From contig NZ_JAFLRJ010000167.1 in the NCBI RefSeq assembly GCF_017315755.1, positions 1-50,423 on the forward strand: DNA of 50,423 nt, in the 5' to 3' direction. The stretch comes from Streptomyces beijiangensis (GTDB lineage: Bacteria; Actinomycetota; Actinomycetes; Streptomycetales; Streptomycetaceae). Each line of letters starts with the position of its first letter. Position 1 is the stretch's first letter. Below, one piece after another: positions 34,601 to 43,819 of this stretch. The position numbers and the translations under genes were made by a program. The notes below the pieces were generated by a model, which saw only the letters and a list, made by a program, of their open reading frames with translations, had not been told where the DNA came from and ran no database searches.

Positions 34601-37600
34601 TCAAGATTCGGCCCCCGCCCAGTGCGGAGGGAGTCTGGGTCTGGAGCGGACGCAGCAACGCGTCGGTGATGGCGTAGGTGGTCTGGTACGTCGTGCCGTC
34701 GGCTTTGAGCGTGGAGACCGAGGTCCAGGGCTGCTTTCCGCGTTCCAGAGAGTAGTTGTACTTCGCGTTCGGGCTGTCGTTCGCAGCCTGGCGGTTGGGC
34801 AGCCAGGTGTTGGTAAGGCGGCCGAGGGCGTCGTAGGTGTTCTCGGTTTTCTTCAGGTTGGCATCGAGGGTGCTGGTGACCGAGCCGCGGGCCGGGTCGA
34901 GATAGGTGTAGGCCTTGTGTTGCTGTCCGTTGAGCATCAGCTTCGGTGCAGTGATGATGGTGGAGGTCAGTGGGCCTTTGTCGGCGGGGTAGTAGGCGGT
35001 GCTCGTGAGGTTTCCGTCGGCGTCCGTGATGGTCAGCGGGCGGCCGAGCTTGGCCGTTGTTGTGTCGTAGGTCGTCTTGGTGAGGGTCTGCCACCCGGTG
35101 CTGGTGGCCGGATCGCGGTCGGCGGTTCCGTTGGCGGCCGGGTAGGCCTTCGCACGGCCGGTCCACGTGGGCAGGCCCAGGGTTGGGGTCTGAGTGGCGG
35201 TCCAGCCGGTGGCCGAGGTGTTGTCGTAGACAATGGCGTCATCGGAGAGGACGTCGCCTCGGGTGGCAGTGGTGGTGGGGAGGGTCAGTTTTTCGTCGGT
35301 AATGGGCTTGTTGCTGCTGTCCGTGCAGGCGCTGCCGACGACGCGGGTGCGGGAGACCAGTCCGGTGAGGCCCTTGTCGTCATTGCGCGCGTACCAGGTG
35401 CGGGTGCAGGACTCGTCTCCGGACTTGCTGTAGTCCCCCGAGTTGTAGACCGAGGAGGCCATCCCGTAGTCGTCGTACGAGGTCTCGGTAAGGGTCTGGC
35501 GCCAGCTGCTAGTGGCGGTCAGGTAAGTGAAGGCCCAGGCACGCTGGGTGCCGACGAAGTAGGCCTCGGTGTCAGCGTATGACTTGTGCTGTGTGGCCGT
35601 GCTCTTCGACCACGGGGTGTTGACGGTGAAGGAGACCGGGGTGGATCCGTTGTAGGTGATCTGCTCGCGCAGGGTGCCCGCGTACTGATCGGAGTCGGTC
35701 AGTGAGGCCACCGTGGCACCGGTGAAGCTAATTCCGGGCACGGAGACGGAACGGGACGTGCCGTCGGCCTTCTTGTCGCCGTTCATCCCCTGTAGGTAGA
35801 CCGAGACCGTCTTGGACTGGGGATGGTTGGTGTCACCCACCTTGCTGGTGACCTTGCCGTAGCCGCGCCAGATGGACCAGGTGCGGTCCTTGTTGGGTGT
35901 CATCGGGTCGTCGTTGTAGTGCCAGGCCGGGTTCTCGTAGGTGTAGGAGTTCTCTACGAGCGCGTTCTGGCCTGCCGGGTCGGCGGTCGAGACGGCCGTG
36001 ACGTTGTACTTGTGGAACCAGTCCAGCTCAGTCGTGTCGCCGCCGTTGGGCGCCCACCTCACCGGATAGCAGGACAGCGCGTTGTTGTCCTCGGCCGTTG
36101 GCATCTTGGTGCCGCGGACGCACTGCGGGTCGGAGAGGTTGACGGTCGTGATTGCGCCAGCTTCGGAGGTGATGGTGTAGATGCGCGGGCGGGTCAGCGG
36201 AAGTATGTCGTCAACAGGAATCTCATCGTCAGGTGCATCCACCCGGTTGGCGTACATGTGGTACGTGAAGTCGACGGGCGGGACCTTGATCTCAGTGCCG
36301 TTCCGGGCGATGTGCTGCAGGGACTTCAGCGTCAGAACGTGGTCTGAGCTGTTGCCGATGTCGTTGCCGTCGAGGAACTCCTGGGTGAGCTTGTAGGAGT
36401 CGACGGGCTTGTACGCGTCCGGCTCGGCAGCGGTCGACCAAGCGAAGGTGTCGATGCTAGTCAACCGCTTGCGGGTGAAGAATGCCGGACCTGTGGCGAG
36501 GCAGTCCGTCGCGGTCGCGGCACAGATAGCGTCGAAGGGGACGTCGGGCCAGTTGTCGGCCGTTCCCTTGGTCAGCGAGGAGCAGTCGGCTGCTGTGCAC
36601 CGCTCGGTGTAGTCGAAGGTGACCTTCCCGGAGGCCGTGCCGGTGAACAGACTGTCCGCCTTTTGCCCGTAGCGGATCTCTTCCAGGTAGCCGCCCCGGG
36701 TGTACTCGGCGAGGTGGTCCTTGTCGCCGTTCTTCGCGTAGTAGTTGGTGTCCGCGTGGTACCAGTACGTCGAGGCGTTGCCGTGAATGTCCTGGACCAT
36801 GTCCAGGTTCCAGCGCCAAGCCTGGTCCTCGGAGCGGTCCGCGAACGTGGTGCCCTTCTTGTAGCCGGTCTCACCCTCGTCGTCACCGAAGACAGGTGCG
36901 GTCCAGACTGAGTTGGTGCGCTGGGTTCCGGCACCGGGCAGCTTGTTCAGGCCGAAGGTGTAGGTGGTGCCTTCGCCCGTGACGACCGTCCACACCTCGC
37001 CGTCGTCGTCCCCATTGTCGGCGCCGGTGGTCACAGTGACCTTGGAGGCGTCATCGTCTTTGAGGTGCCAGATGCCCTTGGTGTCGTCCTTGACAAGCTC
37101 GCTGGCCTTGCCCTTGAGGACGATCGAGGCGTTCTCGTATTTCCAGCAGAGGTCGAACTTGTCCGTCTGCCCGTCGTCGTCGCACGAGCCGTACTTGCGC
37201 TCGATGTAGGACTCGGTCATCCCCAAGCCCTCGCCGACCATGGAACCCTGGTTGTTGGTGTTGGCTGTGCGGCCGTCGATGCTGCCGGAGTCGTAGGAGA
37301 GCCCGAGCGAGGGCATGGGTCCGGCGGCGGCCGGGGGCACGCTCAGCGGATAGGACCAGGTGAACGAACCGGAGGAGCCGCCCGCCTCCCAGGTGGACGA
37401 CGCGGCCAGCGGGGTGGCTTTGAAGTCGCCCGCGCCCTTGGTCGAGGTAGCTGTGGTGGCTGCGAGCGCGAAGACCGCTGTGGCTCCCGCCGCACCTGAC
37501 TGGGCGGCCAACGTTACAGGGGCGTTCACGGTCTGCTGGGCCAGGTTGTTGGTGGAGGCGACCGGGGTTGCCTTGCGGCAGCCGGGTTTCTCCGGGGTGT

Positions 37601-38222
37601 TCAGTACGCATGCGGGGAACCGGAGCAGACCGAGGCGTGTGGACCAGCTGCCGCCGACAGCCGACGCAAATGTGCTGTAGTCGAAGCTGACCTGGGCTGT
37701 GCCGGACTGTTCGGCGGCCGCGGTGAAGAGCACGCCGGTGATGCCGGCCTTCTTGGCTGCGTCCTGGCCCAGGACGTTCACCGAAGCCTTGCCATCTGCG
37801 GATGGTGTCGCGGTGCGCTTGGTCTTGTCGGGCTTCACCGCTTCGAGGCCCACGAGGGCGTCGGTGTTCGGCCTGGCGCCGATGTCATGGGTGATTTTCG
37901 AGGCTTTGGGCCAGGTGCTGTGCTGCTCTGCGTGGGCCCTGTCAGCTTGGGCCCTATTGGCGGCTTTGCCCTTCGCGACCCGATCACGCGCTGCCTTGGC
38001 GCCTGGAGTGGTGATGGCCTTGACGTTGCTGACCCTGGGCTTGGGGACGTCGGGGCGCCCCAGCGGGTCGGCAGCAACAGCCAGTGGGATCAGTCCGGCG
38101 GGCACGGACAGTGCCAGGACCAGTGCGCCCACCAGCGGTATGCGGTATTTGCGCGCGGGGTTGGCCCGCGAGTCGGCGCCGTGGGGCGCTGGCCTCCTGC
38201 GGGTGAGGAAGGTTTGGGGCAT
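31677..38222 (-). CDS. RHS-repeat polymorphic toxin with a nucleotidyltransferase-like C-terminal tip
   Basis: About 2181 residues from ATG 38222, which has GGAGAAACC upstream. Order: signal/anchor segment (RIPLVGALVLALSVPAGLIP), an N-terminal RHS-associated region ending in SYPLSVPPAAAGPMPSLGLS, many YD repeats (YDALGRLTNTW, YTYDLFGRQVTATDPDKGTT), and the RHS core end AREYDPTIGQFISIDPLLEL with GYSYGANNPNTFSDPTGRG at about residue 1910. The variable tip (last about 270 residues) contains VAVQGSRVTGNVTGGSDIDI, that is GSR-x6-GSD-x-D, the active-site signature of Pol-beta-type nucleotidyltransferases, and a later VDVSII that could supply the third carboxylate. It should be exported, cleave itself from the RHS shell and modify an intracellular target by nucleotidyl transfer. 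Target unknown. Confidence 0.9.
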   Translation of the reverse strand: MPQTFLTRRRPAPHGADSRANPARKYRIPLVGALVLALSVPAGLIPLAVAADPLGRPDVPKPRVSNVKAITTPGAKAARDRVAKGKAANRAQADRAHAEQHSTWPKASKITHDIGARPNTDALVGLEAVKPDKTKRTATPSADGKASVNVLGQDAAKKAGITGVLFTAAAEQSGTAQVSFDYSTFASAVGGSWSTRLGLLRFPACVLNTPEKPGCRKATPVASTNNLAQQTVNAPVTLAAQSGAAGATAVFALAATTATSTKGAGDFKATPLAASSTWEAGGSSGSFTWSYPLSVPPAAAGPMPSLGLSYDSGSIDGRTANTNNQGSMVGEGLGMTESYIERKYGSCDDDGQTDKFDLCWKYENASIVLKGKASELVKDDTKGIWHLKDDDASKVTVTTGADNGDDDGEVWTVVTGEGTTYTFGLNKLPGAGTQRTNSVWTAPVFGDDEGETGYKKGTTFADRSEDQAWRWNLDMVQDIHGNASTYWYHADTNYYAKNGDKDHLAEYTRGGYLEEIRYGQKADSLFTGTASGKVTFDYTERCTAADCSSLTKGTADNWPDVPFDAICAATATDCLATGPAFFTRKRLTSIDTFAWSTAAEPDAYKPVDSYKLTQEFLDGNDIGNSSDHVLTLKSLQHIARNGTEIKVPPVDFTYHMYANRVDAPDDEIPVDDILPLTRPRIYTITSEAGAITTVNLSDPQCVRGTKMPTAEDNNALSCYPVRWAPNGGDTTELDWFHKYNVTAVSTADPAGQNALVENSYTYENPAWHYNDDPMTPNKDRTWSIWRGYGKVTSKVGDTNHPQSKTVSVYLQGMNGDKKADGTSRSVSVPGISFTGATVASLTDSDQYAGTLREQITYNGSTPVSFTVNTPWSKSTATQHKSYADTEAYFVGTQRAWAFTYLTATSSWRQTLTETSYDDYGMASSVYNSGDYSKSGDESCTRTWYARNDDKGLTGLVSRTRVVGSACTDSSNKPITDEKLTLPTTTATRGDVLSDDAIVYDNTSATGWTATQTPTLGLPTWTGRAKAYPAANGTADRDPATSTGWQTLTKTTYDTTTAKLGRPLTITDADGNLTSTAYYPADKGPLTSTIITAPKLMLNGQQHKAYTYLDPARGSVTSTLDANLKKTENTYDALGRLTNTWLPNRQAANDSPNAKYNYSLERGKQPWTSVSTLKADGTTYQTTYAITDALLRPLQTQTPSALGGGRILTDTRYDTRGLAYESYADIYDDKSTPNGTYTRAEYGGAPKQTNLSFDAAGRPTTSDLLVFGVKKWSTTTSYTGDSVAATAPAGGTASRTITDAMGRTTETRTYGGTTPADTSYGSATGSAYTSVKQSYTRDGKPLLVTGPDDAKWSYTYDLFGRQVTATDPDKGTTSTTYTALDQTATTQDANKATLVYKYDELGRKTAGFKTDTTPANQLAAWTYDGLLKGLPDASIRYEGGTTGKAYTKKVSAYDSLGRATSTDLILPSDDPLVTSGAVTSTTTFSTSYRLDGTVNTTTEPAAGGLPSEIVQPKYNGAGLPVSLSGTTDYLQNVAYSTIGEPQQLTLATSSDTSAKKAFVNNTFEQGTGRLLDSNVTDETHPWKAQDLAYTYDPAGNVTSIEDPATLGGTSKPDYQCFTYDAQRRLTEAWTPKTADCADTGRTTANIDGPATYWTSYTYTASGQRATETQKTGTPATTTYCYDPARKHALTATTKAADCTDVTPQYTYYADGSTKTRSETAGSTTSQTLLWNPEGKLSKLTEGTTSTDYLYDADGSQLIRRNANGETVLYLGTTEVHLKAGKKWASRYYSAAGSTIAVRTNETGTAKLSFLASDAHGTSSLSLDSATQAITKRYTTPFGSSRGTPASSWPDDKAFLGKPADTSTGLTHVGAREYDPTIGQFISIDPLLELDKHQTLNGYSYGANNPNTFSDPTGRGLACGRNSTDGIPCPKTGSKGRGDGGDLGVGGDGTASTDSTGSAGGDCSSYGYHALEACTAAVAQASDTPDAIHPNLSAPGMREAFGIPDLGCEDGDHLCKIRQSELDFSIPTGTLGGAVGFFAVRPGARWNILIGLPEGISRVQFNAMKGVFAKKLDIEADVAVQGSRVTGNVTGGSDIDIAVRVSPEAFDAMVQKSWKNPNPGSSKARTRDHAVETGKITAGDARPKLSGIRDEIQGILGDTVSHVDVSIIRRGGPFDNGPFLEVK

Positions 38223-38348
38223 GCGGTTTCTCCAGGACAAGTCCGGCTGGCGGCAGGCGGCAGCACGGTGAGGCAAATAAGGGATCACGGCCGGGGACGA
38301 CAGGGCGTCCCCGGCCGGATGGTGCAGGGGTTAGAGCGGGGACGGGCG

Positions 38349-41300
38349 CTAGCCGACGATGGCTGCGACCTGGTCGCCGTCCTTCAGCGCACCGGCCCAC
38401 AGTCGGACGTCATCGATCCGGCCGGGCAGGTAGTTGCCCCAGACGCTCTTGAGGTAGCCCTTGCCGACGGTGAACTCGCCGGTGCCCAGGGCCGCGGTGT
38501 ATGCCTTGGGCTCACCGGGTTCTGAGGACAGGTACAAGGTGATGGTCTTGGCCTGGGCGTCGTAGACGCCGGTCAGGCGTGCCGGCGAGTCCAACAGCGC
38601 CCCTTCGGTGCTTTCGACCTCGGTGCCCGTGCCGTCGGCGGTGAGTCGGCCGAAGTGCCACCGGCCGTTCTGCATCGGCTGGGTGATCGGGTTTCCGTCC
38701 CCGTCGAGTACTGGGTCGCCGAACTCGTCCAGGACCGGTTCTGTGGTGGTCTTGGTCTTTTCGAACCACAGGCTCCATGACGAGTCGGTCGCGGTGCGCT
38801 GCCCGAGGATTTGGGCCTTGTAGCCTTCGGGCTTGTCGGCCAGCAGGTCGGAGTCGACGGCTGCGTTGGCGGTGACGGTGAAGGAGCCCGAGTCGTCGAC
38901 CAGCGGGCCTGGGGTGGTTCCGGCGGCCGTGGTGCCGTTGAGGGAGATGGCCTCGCCGTCCAGGGCGCCGGAGGTCAGGGTCAGGTCGTGGTGGTAGCCG
39001 GACGAATCGGCGAGCGTCGTGTCTGTCTTGCCGGCCGGGTTCCAGGCGGCGACCAGTTCGGCGTAGGCGTCGCCGGTGTCCTTGTCCCGGAGGGCGGCGT
39101 CCTTGGCCACGTCCTGCTCGCCCCTGGCTTCCGCCCAGATGGACGCCTCGTCGATGACGCCGGGGAAGTAGTCGGTGTAAGCGTCCTTCGCCTTGGCGCG
39201 ACCGATCTGCACAGGACCCGAGGCGTCCCAGGAGGTGCCGAGCGCGTCACTGCCCTGCGGAATCCCGTTGACGTACAGCGTGACAGTGTTCTTCGTGGTG
39301 TCCACGACCGCGGCGAGTTGCGTCCAGACCCCTACGGCGGCGGGGGAAAGAGCGTTGACGCGCTGGGTGTTGAGGGAGGTGGTGGTGGTGTCGGTATCGG
39401 CGAGGCGCATGCACCAGGTTTTGGTGTCCTCGCAGTACGCCAGGTCGAAGGAGGCGCTGTGCGTTCCGTCCTGGCTGAGAACGGTAGAGGTATGGCCCTT
39501 CGCGCTGAGCCGTACCCAGGCGGCGAGGGTGTAGGAGGCCCGGGTGTCCAGGACTGATTTTAGTGTGGCCGCGTAGGCGGTGGTGCCGTTGAGGGTGAGC
39601 CCGGTGTCGTTGGCCCATTCCGCTTCGGTGGTCTCGGTGGCCGGCTTGATCAGGAGCTCACCGCGCCGCCCGTCTCCCGCTCGTGTGCCTCCGCCGGACA
39701 GGGCGGCGTCGTCCTTGGACGCGGTGTCCGTAGCGGAGGAGTCCAGCGCGTTGCCGTCCTTCTCATCGAAGCTCCAGTGCCCGACGGGGGCGGCGCCCCG
39801 GCTAACCGCGAAGTCGACGATGTTGTCGGCGCCCCAGCGCTTGGTTCCGACCGCGTCCTGTGCCTCGACTGTCATGGTGACGGTGCCGGAGGTGGGTGGC
39901 ATGACAGCGACGGCTGATCCGGTGGTGGAGTACGTCCAGTCCGGGTTCGCGTAGGCGTCTGTGGAGAGCCGGTAGCGGTAGCCAATGATGTTGTCTCCGG
40001 CGGCCGGGCTGAAGGTGAACGATCCGGAAACACCCGGCTTGCCGTTCGCCGCGCAGTCGTTCGTGGTGCAGGGGGTGTATGGGCCGTTGAACTTGATCGT
40101 CGGTGCCTTCGGTGCGGTGGCATCGACGATGAAGTAGCACCAGCCGGGGCCGGTGGCGGAGGCGTTGGATGGCCCTGAACGCAGTACGGATCCCGCGTAG
40201 GAGCGGGTCCAGGCCCGGTAGCGGTGGAGGACGCCTTCGGTCAGCTTTGGAGTGGTGGCCGCCACCATGGTGTTGCTGCCGACCGTGGAGGTGGTGGGCT
40301 GCCCTGAGTCAGTCATCACTTCGGCCCAGGTGCTGCCCGTCTGCTTGTCGACATCCATCGCTGCCTTGAGCGTGGCGCCTGCCTCTCCGCCCGGCATCGT
40401 GCGGGGGCGCGCTTGGAGCGTGGGCTGGGGGCTGGAGACGATGCTCGGCTTCGAAGAGTCAGTGGAACATACGCGCCCGGATCCGGCGGCGATGCCGATA
40501 TCGCCGGGCAGCGCCGGCTTGCCGATGTAGGTCACTTTGAGGACGGCGTCGTCGTCGAACCGCTTCCACGAGATGGTGTCTGATTCGCTCTTCGCCATCA
40601 GCATCAGGGTGAGGCGCGACATCTTCCCGTCGGCGAACGCCTTGACGGTCGGGGTGAGGTTCTCGTCCGGCTCGGGCGCGTAGTCGTGGAACTCGATTGC
40701 GGAGCGGGGCTGGGAGGGGCTGCACGCCGAGCCGCGTCCTGCCGAGACGTTCCGGTCGACCATCTGGTCGAGCTTCTTGGGGCCCGGCCACTTCGAGGAT
40801 GCCGAGATGTTGTCGGTGCGTTCAAGATCGATCCAGCGGGCGTCACACGAGAAGGACCAGGTCTCCGTCACGTTGAAGGACGCGTCGAGTACCTCCTTGC
40901 CCTTGAGTTTGCTGGGGCTGAACTCGAAGTACATGCGGTTCACGTAGCCGTTGCCGCAGGTGTAGGTGACGCCGCCGATGACCGCCGAGCCGCATTTGCC
41001 GACGCTCATGCCGTTATCGCCGCCGGAGAAGTTGTAGAACACATCCCCGTCGGAGGACAACACTGTGCGCTCGTCCTCGTTCAGCTCGATCGACGGATCG
41101 ATGTAATACGGCAGGGTGGCCGGTCCGGCCTTCGACAGCAGCTCGGAGTCAGGCCTCACCGTGACGGAACTGCTCCCCAACGCCAGATCCAGCACGGCCG
41201 ATTCGTCACCGGCACCAGGGCCGGTGAGGGGGTCACCTTCCTCACCCGGTGCCACGTCAACAGTGGCTCCCGGCTCGGGATCGGCAGCGCCTATGCGGGC

Positions 41301-42140
41301 GAGTCCGGCAGTCTGCGCCGCGGATCCCCCGTCGGCGGACTCCTGCGCTACGTCGCCGGCCGAGTTCCACATCCGTGCCGCAGGCGACCGGAAGACAACC
41401 TGCCCGTTGCCATCGACGGCCTCCGCCCCGCCGCCGGCGCCGTCCCTGATCTTCAGCCCATCAGCGTCCAGCGCGTAGTCGATGCGCTGGAGTGCCGGAT
41501 TCGCGGCAGCTTCCTCGGTGCGGACCTCGAGGACCTGGTGGAAGCCCTCGACCGTCGCAGTCATGATCAGATTGACATCCGGGAGCACGTTCTCGTACGT
41601 CGCACGAGTCCCGTCGAGCTTCGGCGCGGGCAGCGTGCCCGGCCAGCCGAGGGAAACCGACCGGCCGTCCTCGCTGATTTTGACGAGATCCTTGCCGTCA
41701 CCACCGGCGGAGAACGTCACTCCCGCAACAGCTGCCTTCGGCCCGACCGACCCGTCGTCGCGCTTCACCAACGTGGCATCCGGCACGGCCCAGCCACCGC
41801 CCGGCTTCTCCACCCGCACGGGGGTGATGGACTTCTCCAGCGTGAAGGTCTCGCCGTCCGGGTTCGCGAATGTCGTCTCGCGCTCGGTGCGTTGCCCGGT
41901 GACCTCCACGCGCTCGCCGGAGGTGGCGGCCTGTTGCAGGGCGGCTTGTTCCTCGGTCTGCGGGGCGTCCGAGGCGGTCGTCGCAGCGCGGATGTCCGGG
42001 CTGGATGCGTAGGCGGGCACCACCCCCGTCAGCATGATGCTCAACAACGCGGCACCGAGCCGCGAAGTCGATCTTGTGAAAATGGACATGACTGAACCAA
42101 CCCACCCCTCCGGAGCCTCCCCAGGCCCCGCCTTGCTCAT
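38349..42140 (-). CDS. Secreted LamG-domain protein, partner of the RHS toxin
   Basis: 1263 residues in the longest frame; ATG 42089 (MSIFTRSTSRLGAALLSIML) would give a more standard signal peptide, though its ribosome-binding site is poor, so the start is undecided. The first half resembles the wall-associated DNRLRE-type region of actinobacterial RHS partners (SPAARMWNSAGD, VLDASFNVTETWSFSCDARW). Two LamG jellyroll domains follow, from about residue 788 (VGHWSFDEKDGNALDSSATD) and in the last 250 residues, ending GNYLPGRIDDVRLWAGAL. Such genes commonly precede RHS genes in Streptomyces and may present or anchor the toxin at the cell surface. The RHS gene follows 126 bases downstream. Confidence 0.88.
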   Translation of the reverse strand: MSKAGPGEAPEGWVGSVMSIFTRSTSRLGAALLSIMLTGVVPAYASSPDIRAATTASDAPQTEEQAALQQAATSGERVEVTGQRTERETTFANPDGETFTLEKSITPVRVEKPGGGWAVPDATLVKRDDGSVGPKAAVAGVTFSAGGDGKDLVKISEDGRSVSLGWPGTLPAPKLDGTRATYENVLPDVNLIMTATVEGFHQVLEVRTEEAAANPALQRIDYALDADGLKIRDGAGGGAEAVDGNGQVVFRSPAARMWNSAGDVAQESADGGSAAQTAGLARIGAADPEPGATVDVAPGEEGDPLTGPGAGDESAVLDLALGSSSVTVRPDSELLSKAGPATLPYYIDPSIELNEDERTVLSSDGDVFYNFSGGDNGMSVGKCGSAVIGGVTYTCGNGYVNRMYFEFSPSKLKGKEVLDASFNVTETWSFSCDARWIDLERTDNISASSKWPGPKKLDQMVDRNVSAGRGSACSPSQPRSAIEFHDYAPEPDENLTPTVKAFADGKMSRLTLMLMAKSESDTISWKRFDDDAVLKVTYIGKPALPGDIGIAAGSGRVCSTDSSKPSIVSSPQPTLQARPRTMPGGEAGATLKAAMDVDKQTGSTWAEVMTDSGQPTTSTVGSNTMVAATTPKLTEGVLHRYRAWTRSYAGSVLRSGPSNASATGPGWCYFIVDATAPKAPTIKFNGPYTPCTTNDCAANGKPGVSGSFTFSPAAGDNIIGYRYRLSTDAYANPDWTYSTTGSAVAVMPPTSGTVTMTVEAQDAVGTKRWGADNIVDFAVSRGAAPVGHWSFDEKDGNALDSSATDTASKDDAALSGGGTRAGDGRRGELLIKPATETTEAEWANDTGLTLNGTTAYAATLKSVLDTRASYTLAAWVRLSAKGHTSTVLSQDGTHSASFDLAYCEDTKTWCMRLADTDTTTTSLNTQRVNALSPAAVGVWTQLAAVVDTTKNTVTLYVNGIPQGSDALGTSWDASGPVQIGRAKAKDAYTDYFPGVIDEASIWAEARGEQDVAKDAALRDKDTGDAYAELVAAWNPAGKTDTTLADSSGYHHDLTLTSGALDGEAISLNGTTAAGTTPGPLVDDSGSFTVTANAAVDSDLLADKPEGYKAQILGQRTATDSSWSLWFEKTKTTTEPVLDEFGDPVLDGDGNPITQPMQNGRWHFGRLTADGTGTEVESTEGALLDSPARLTGVYDAQAKTITLYLSSEPGEPKAYTAALGTGEFTVGKGYLKSVWGNYLPGRIDDVRLWAGALKDGDQVAAIVG

Positions 42141-42163
42141 GATCCAGTGAGGATCCTGTGGGT

Positions 42164-42193
42164 AAGTTAGAGGTAAAGAATGGGTTCACGCAA
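42164..42193 (-). promoter_or_regulatory. Possible promoter of the LamG-RHS-immunity operon
   Basis: On the minus strand TTGCGT (42188-42193) and TAACTT (42164-42169) are 18 bases apart, upstream of the LamG gene start. The fit to a sigma-70-type promoter is fair. No other candidate is stronger by eye. Confidence 0.3.
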
Positions 42194-42762
42194 GGAAATC
42201 CTGGAAGACATGTGATGACTTCATGAACCTGCCAGGTGCTTGAAAGCCCCAGGTCAGAGCATTGGCACGCGATTCGGGCAGCCAATCGGAACGCACATCT
42301 CCTCCGCATACGCAAGGAACTATGCGAACGCTCACAACTGGAGGGGGCGCGCGGCAGGCGAGCTCCAGAAACAGGACCACAAGCGTCAGCCCGAAGGGGG
42401 CGCCTCCTCCAGAACGGCATCGGGGGGGGGGGAGTGCATCGATGACCCCGCGAGGTGGCGGCGGGATGACGGCAAACTATGTGGCTGCACTGCGGACATT
42501 CGGTCCCGCAACAGGAATAGGTCGGATCCGCGCCGACAGCCCTGGCCTGCACCGAACTCGAGGCACGGGCCGCACCGTTCGATTTTCGTCCCCTGCATCT
42601 GTGACTCAGTTGCGTGTAGTTGCGGTGCCCGTACTGCAGGCCGGTGTTGACGTCAAGGCGCCCTGCCCGATACGGGATTCGGAGTGACGGCAACCGCTTC
42701 GTCGTCTACGCCGTTGGGCGTGGGCAGTCTTCTGTCGGTGGCGGTTGGGATACTCCTCTCGA
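42194..42762. other. About 570 bp without a supported gene
   Basis: Frames on both strands are short or lack family content. The stretch contains an 11-base G-run near 42422, a likely slippage site. It separates the RHS operon from an IS1380 fragment. Confidence 0.4.
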
Positions 42763-43002
42763 AGCGACATCGGCCAGGCAGTCCCCGCCCAGGGCCGTCG
42801 CGAGTGCGGCATCCAGCAGGACCTTGCCGGGGTCGTGCACCGTCCGAGACTTCTGCCACGGAGCCAATGCCGTCGATATCGCGGTGTCCAGGCCCACCTT
42901 GCGGACCGCCTCGACCAGCAACACCGCCCCCGCCTGCGAGACCGTCCCGCTGCCACCGCCCTCGACGCGGACACGCGGGTACAACCCGATACGCTTACTC
43001 AC
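42763..43002 (-). pseudogene. IS1380-family transposase N-terminal fragment
   Basis: Reads VSKRIGLYPRVRVEGGGSGT, VSQAGAVLLVEAVRKVGLDT, AISTALAPWQKSRTVHDPGK and VLLDAALATALGGDCLADVA, the N-terminus of actinobacterial IS1380 transposases, from GTG 43002. After about 80 codons it diverges into unrelated sequence. Confidence 0.85.
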
Positions 43003-43156
43003 CTGGAGAGTGCTTCTTTCCTGCGGCTGACTGGACCCTAGACAAGTCCCATTGTTGCAGGTCAGGAGCACTCTCCGCTTATTTGATCAAGCATCGGACA
43101 ACCCACCTCGCGAAAGCCCGAGGCTAACGACACGCTCCAGTGGAGGTCCGCTAGCA

Positions 43157-43562
43157 GGAACGGCGGTCTGCTTCGGCGCCGTAGCCCTGGCTCGGCGGAT
43201 CCTCGGCTCGAAGATCCTTCTGGACAGCGGGGTAACCGTGGTGAACCCACTCGTCACGCACCAGATTCCGTACCGATCCATCCGACAGGTGAGCACCGAC
43301 CGGAGCGCAACCCTGACTGTGCACCGAGCCGCCGGGGACCCCGTCTATGTCACAGCGTTCGGAGGATCCCTGCTCGATTCCTTCGTAGGTAGCACGGAAC
43401 GTGCGGTAGAACGTGTCAATGCCGCCCGGCTCGCGGGCACCTCACGCCGCACCCGTCCCGGAGCAGCCGAAGAGAAGCACCGCATGACACGCCTGGACGG
43501 CAGATATCTTCCTCGTGCTCGCCGTCCTCAGCGCGGTGGCCGCTGCCGTGATCGGCATCTGA
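43157..43562 (+). pseudogene. Fragment of a membrane protein with a PH-like domain, frameshifted
   Basis: The frame reads GTAVCFGAVALARRILGSKI, LLDSGVTVVNPLVTHQIPYR, SIRQVSTDRSATLTVHRAAG and DPVYVTAFGGSLLDSFVG, resembling a bacterial PH domain after a membrane helix. The start is missing. A second hydrophobic stretch (ADIFLVLAVLSAVAAAVIGI, ending at a TGA at 43560-43562) is in a different frame, implying a frameshift. Confidence 0.5.
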
Positions 43563-43819
43563 CACACCAGATACCCCCACGCACGGGGAGGAGTCTGGAC
43601 GGGGGGTAAGTGATGAAGCGCAGTTCGCGCGCCGGTACGGGGTCGGCGGCGACCGGAGCGGCCGTGGCGAGCAGGGGCAGGGCGGCGAAGGCCGACACGG
43701 GCAGATCGCGCGACTTCAGTTTCTTGATCACGACCCGTTCTGTATCGGCACGGTATACGCCGGGGAAGACTGTGGGCAGGGCTTCACCCGCGATAAGGCA
43801 CGCGAGCGCCTTCCTCCAA

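Noticed and set aside
40686..42095. Plus-strand frame of 469 codons opposite the LamG gene
   Set aside because: Repetitive shadow translation without domains or a ribosome-binding site.
42420..42432. Poly-G run as a phase-variation tract
   Set aside because: It lies in non-coding sequence away from any start or promoter I can support, so switching has nothing obvious to act on.
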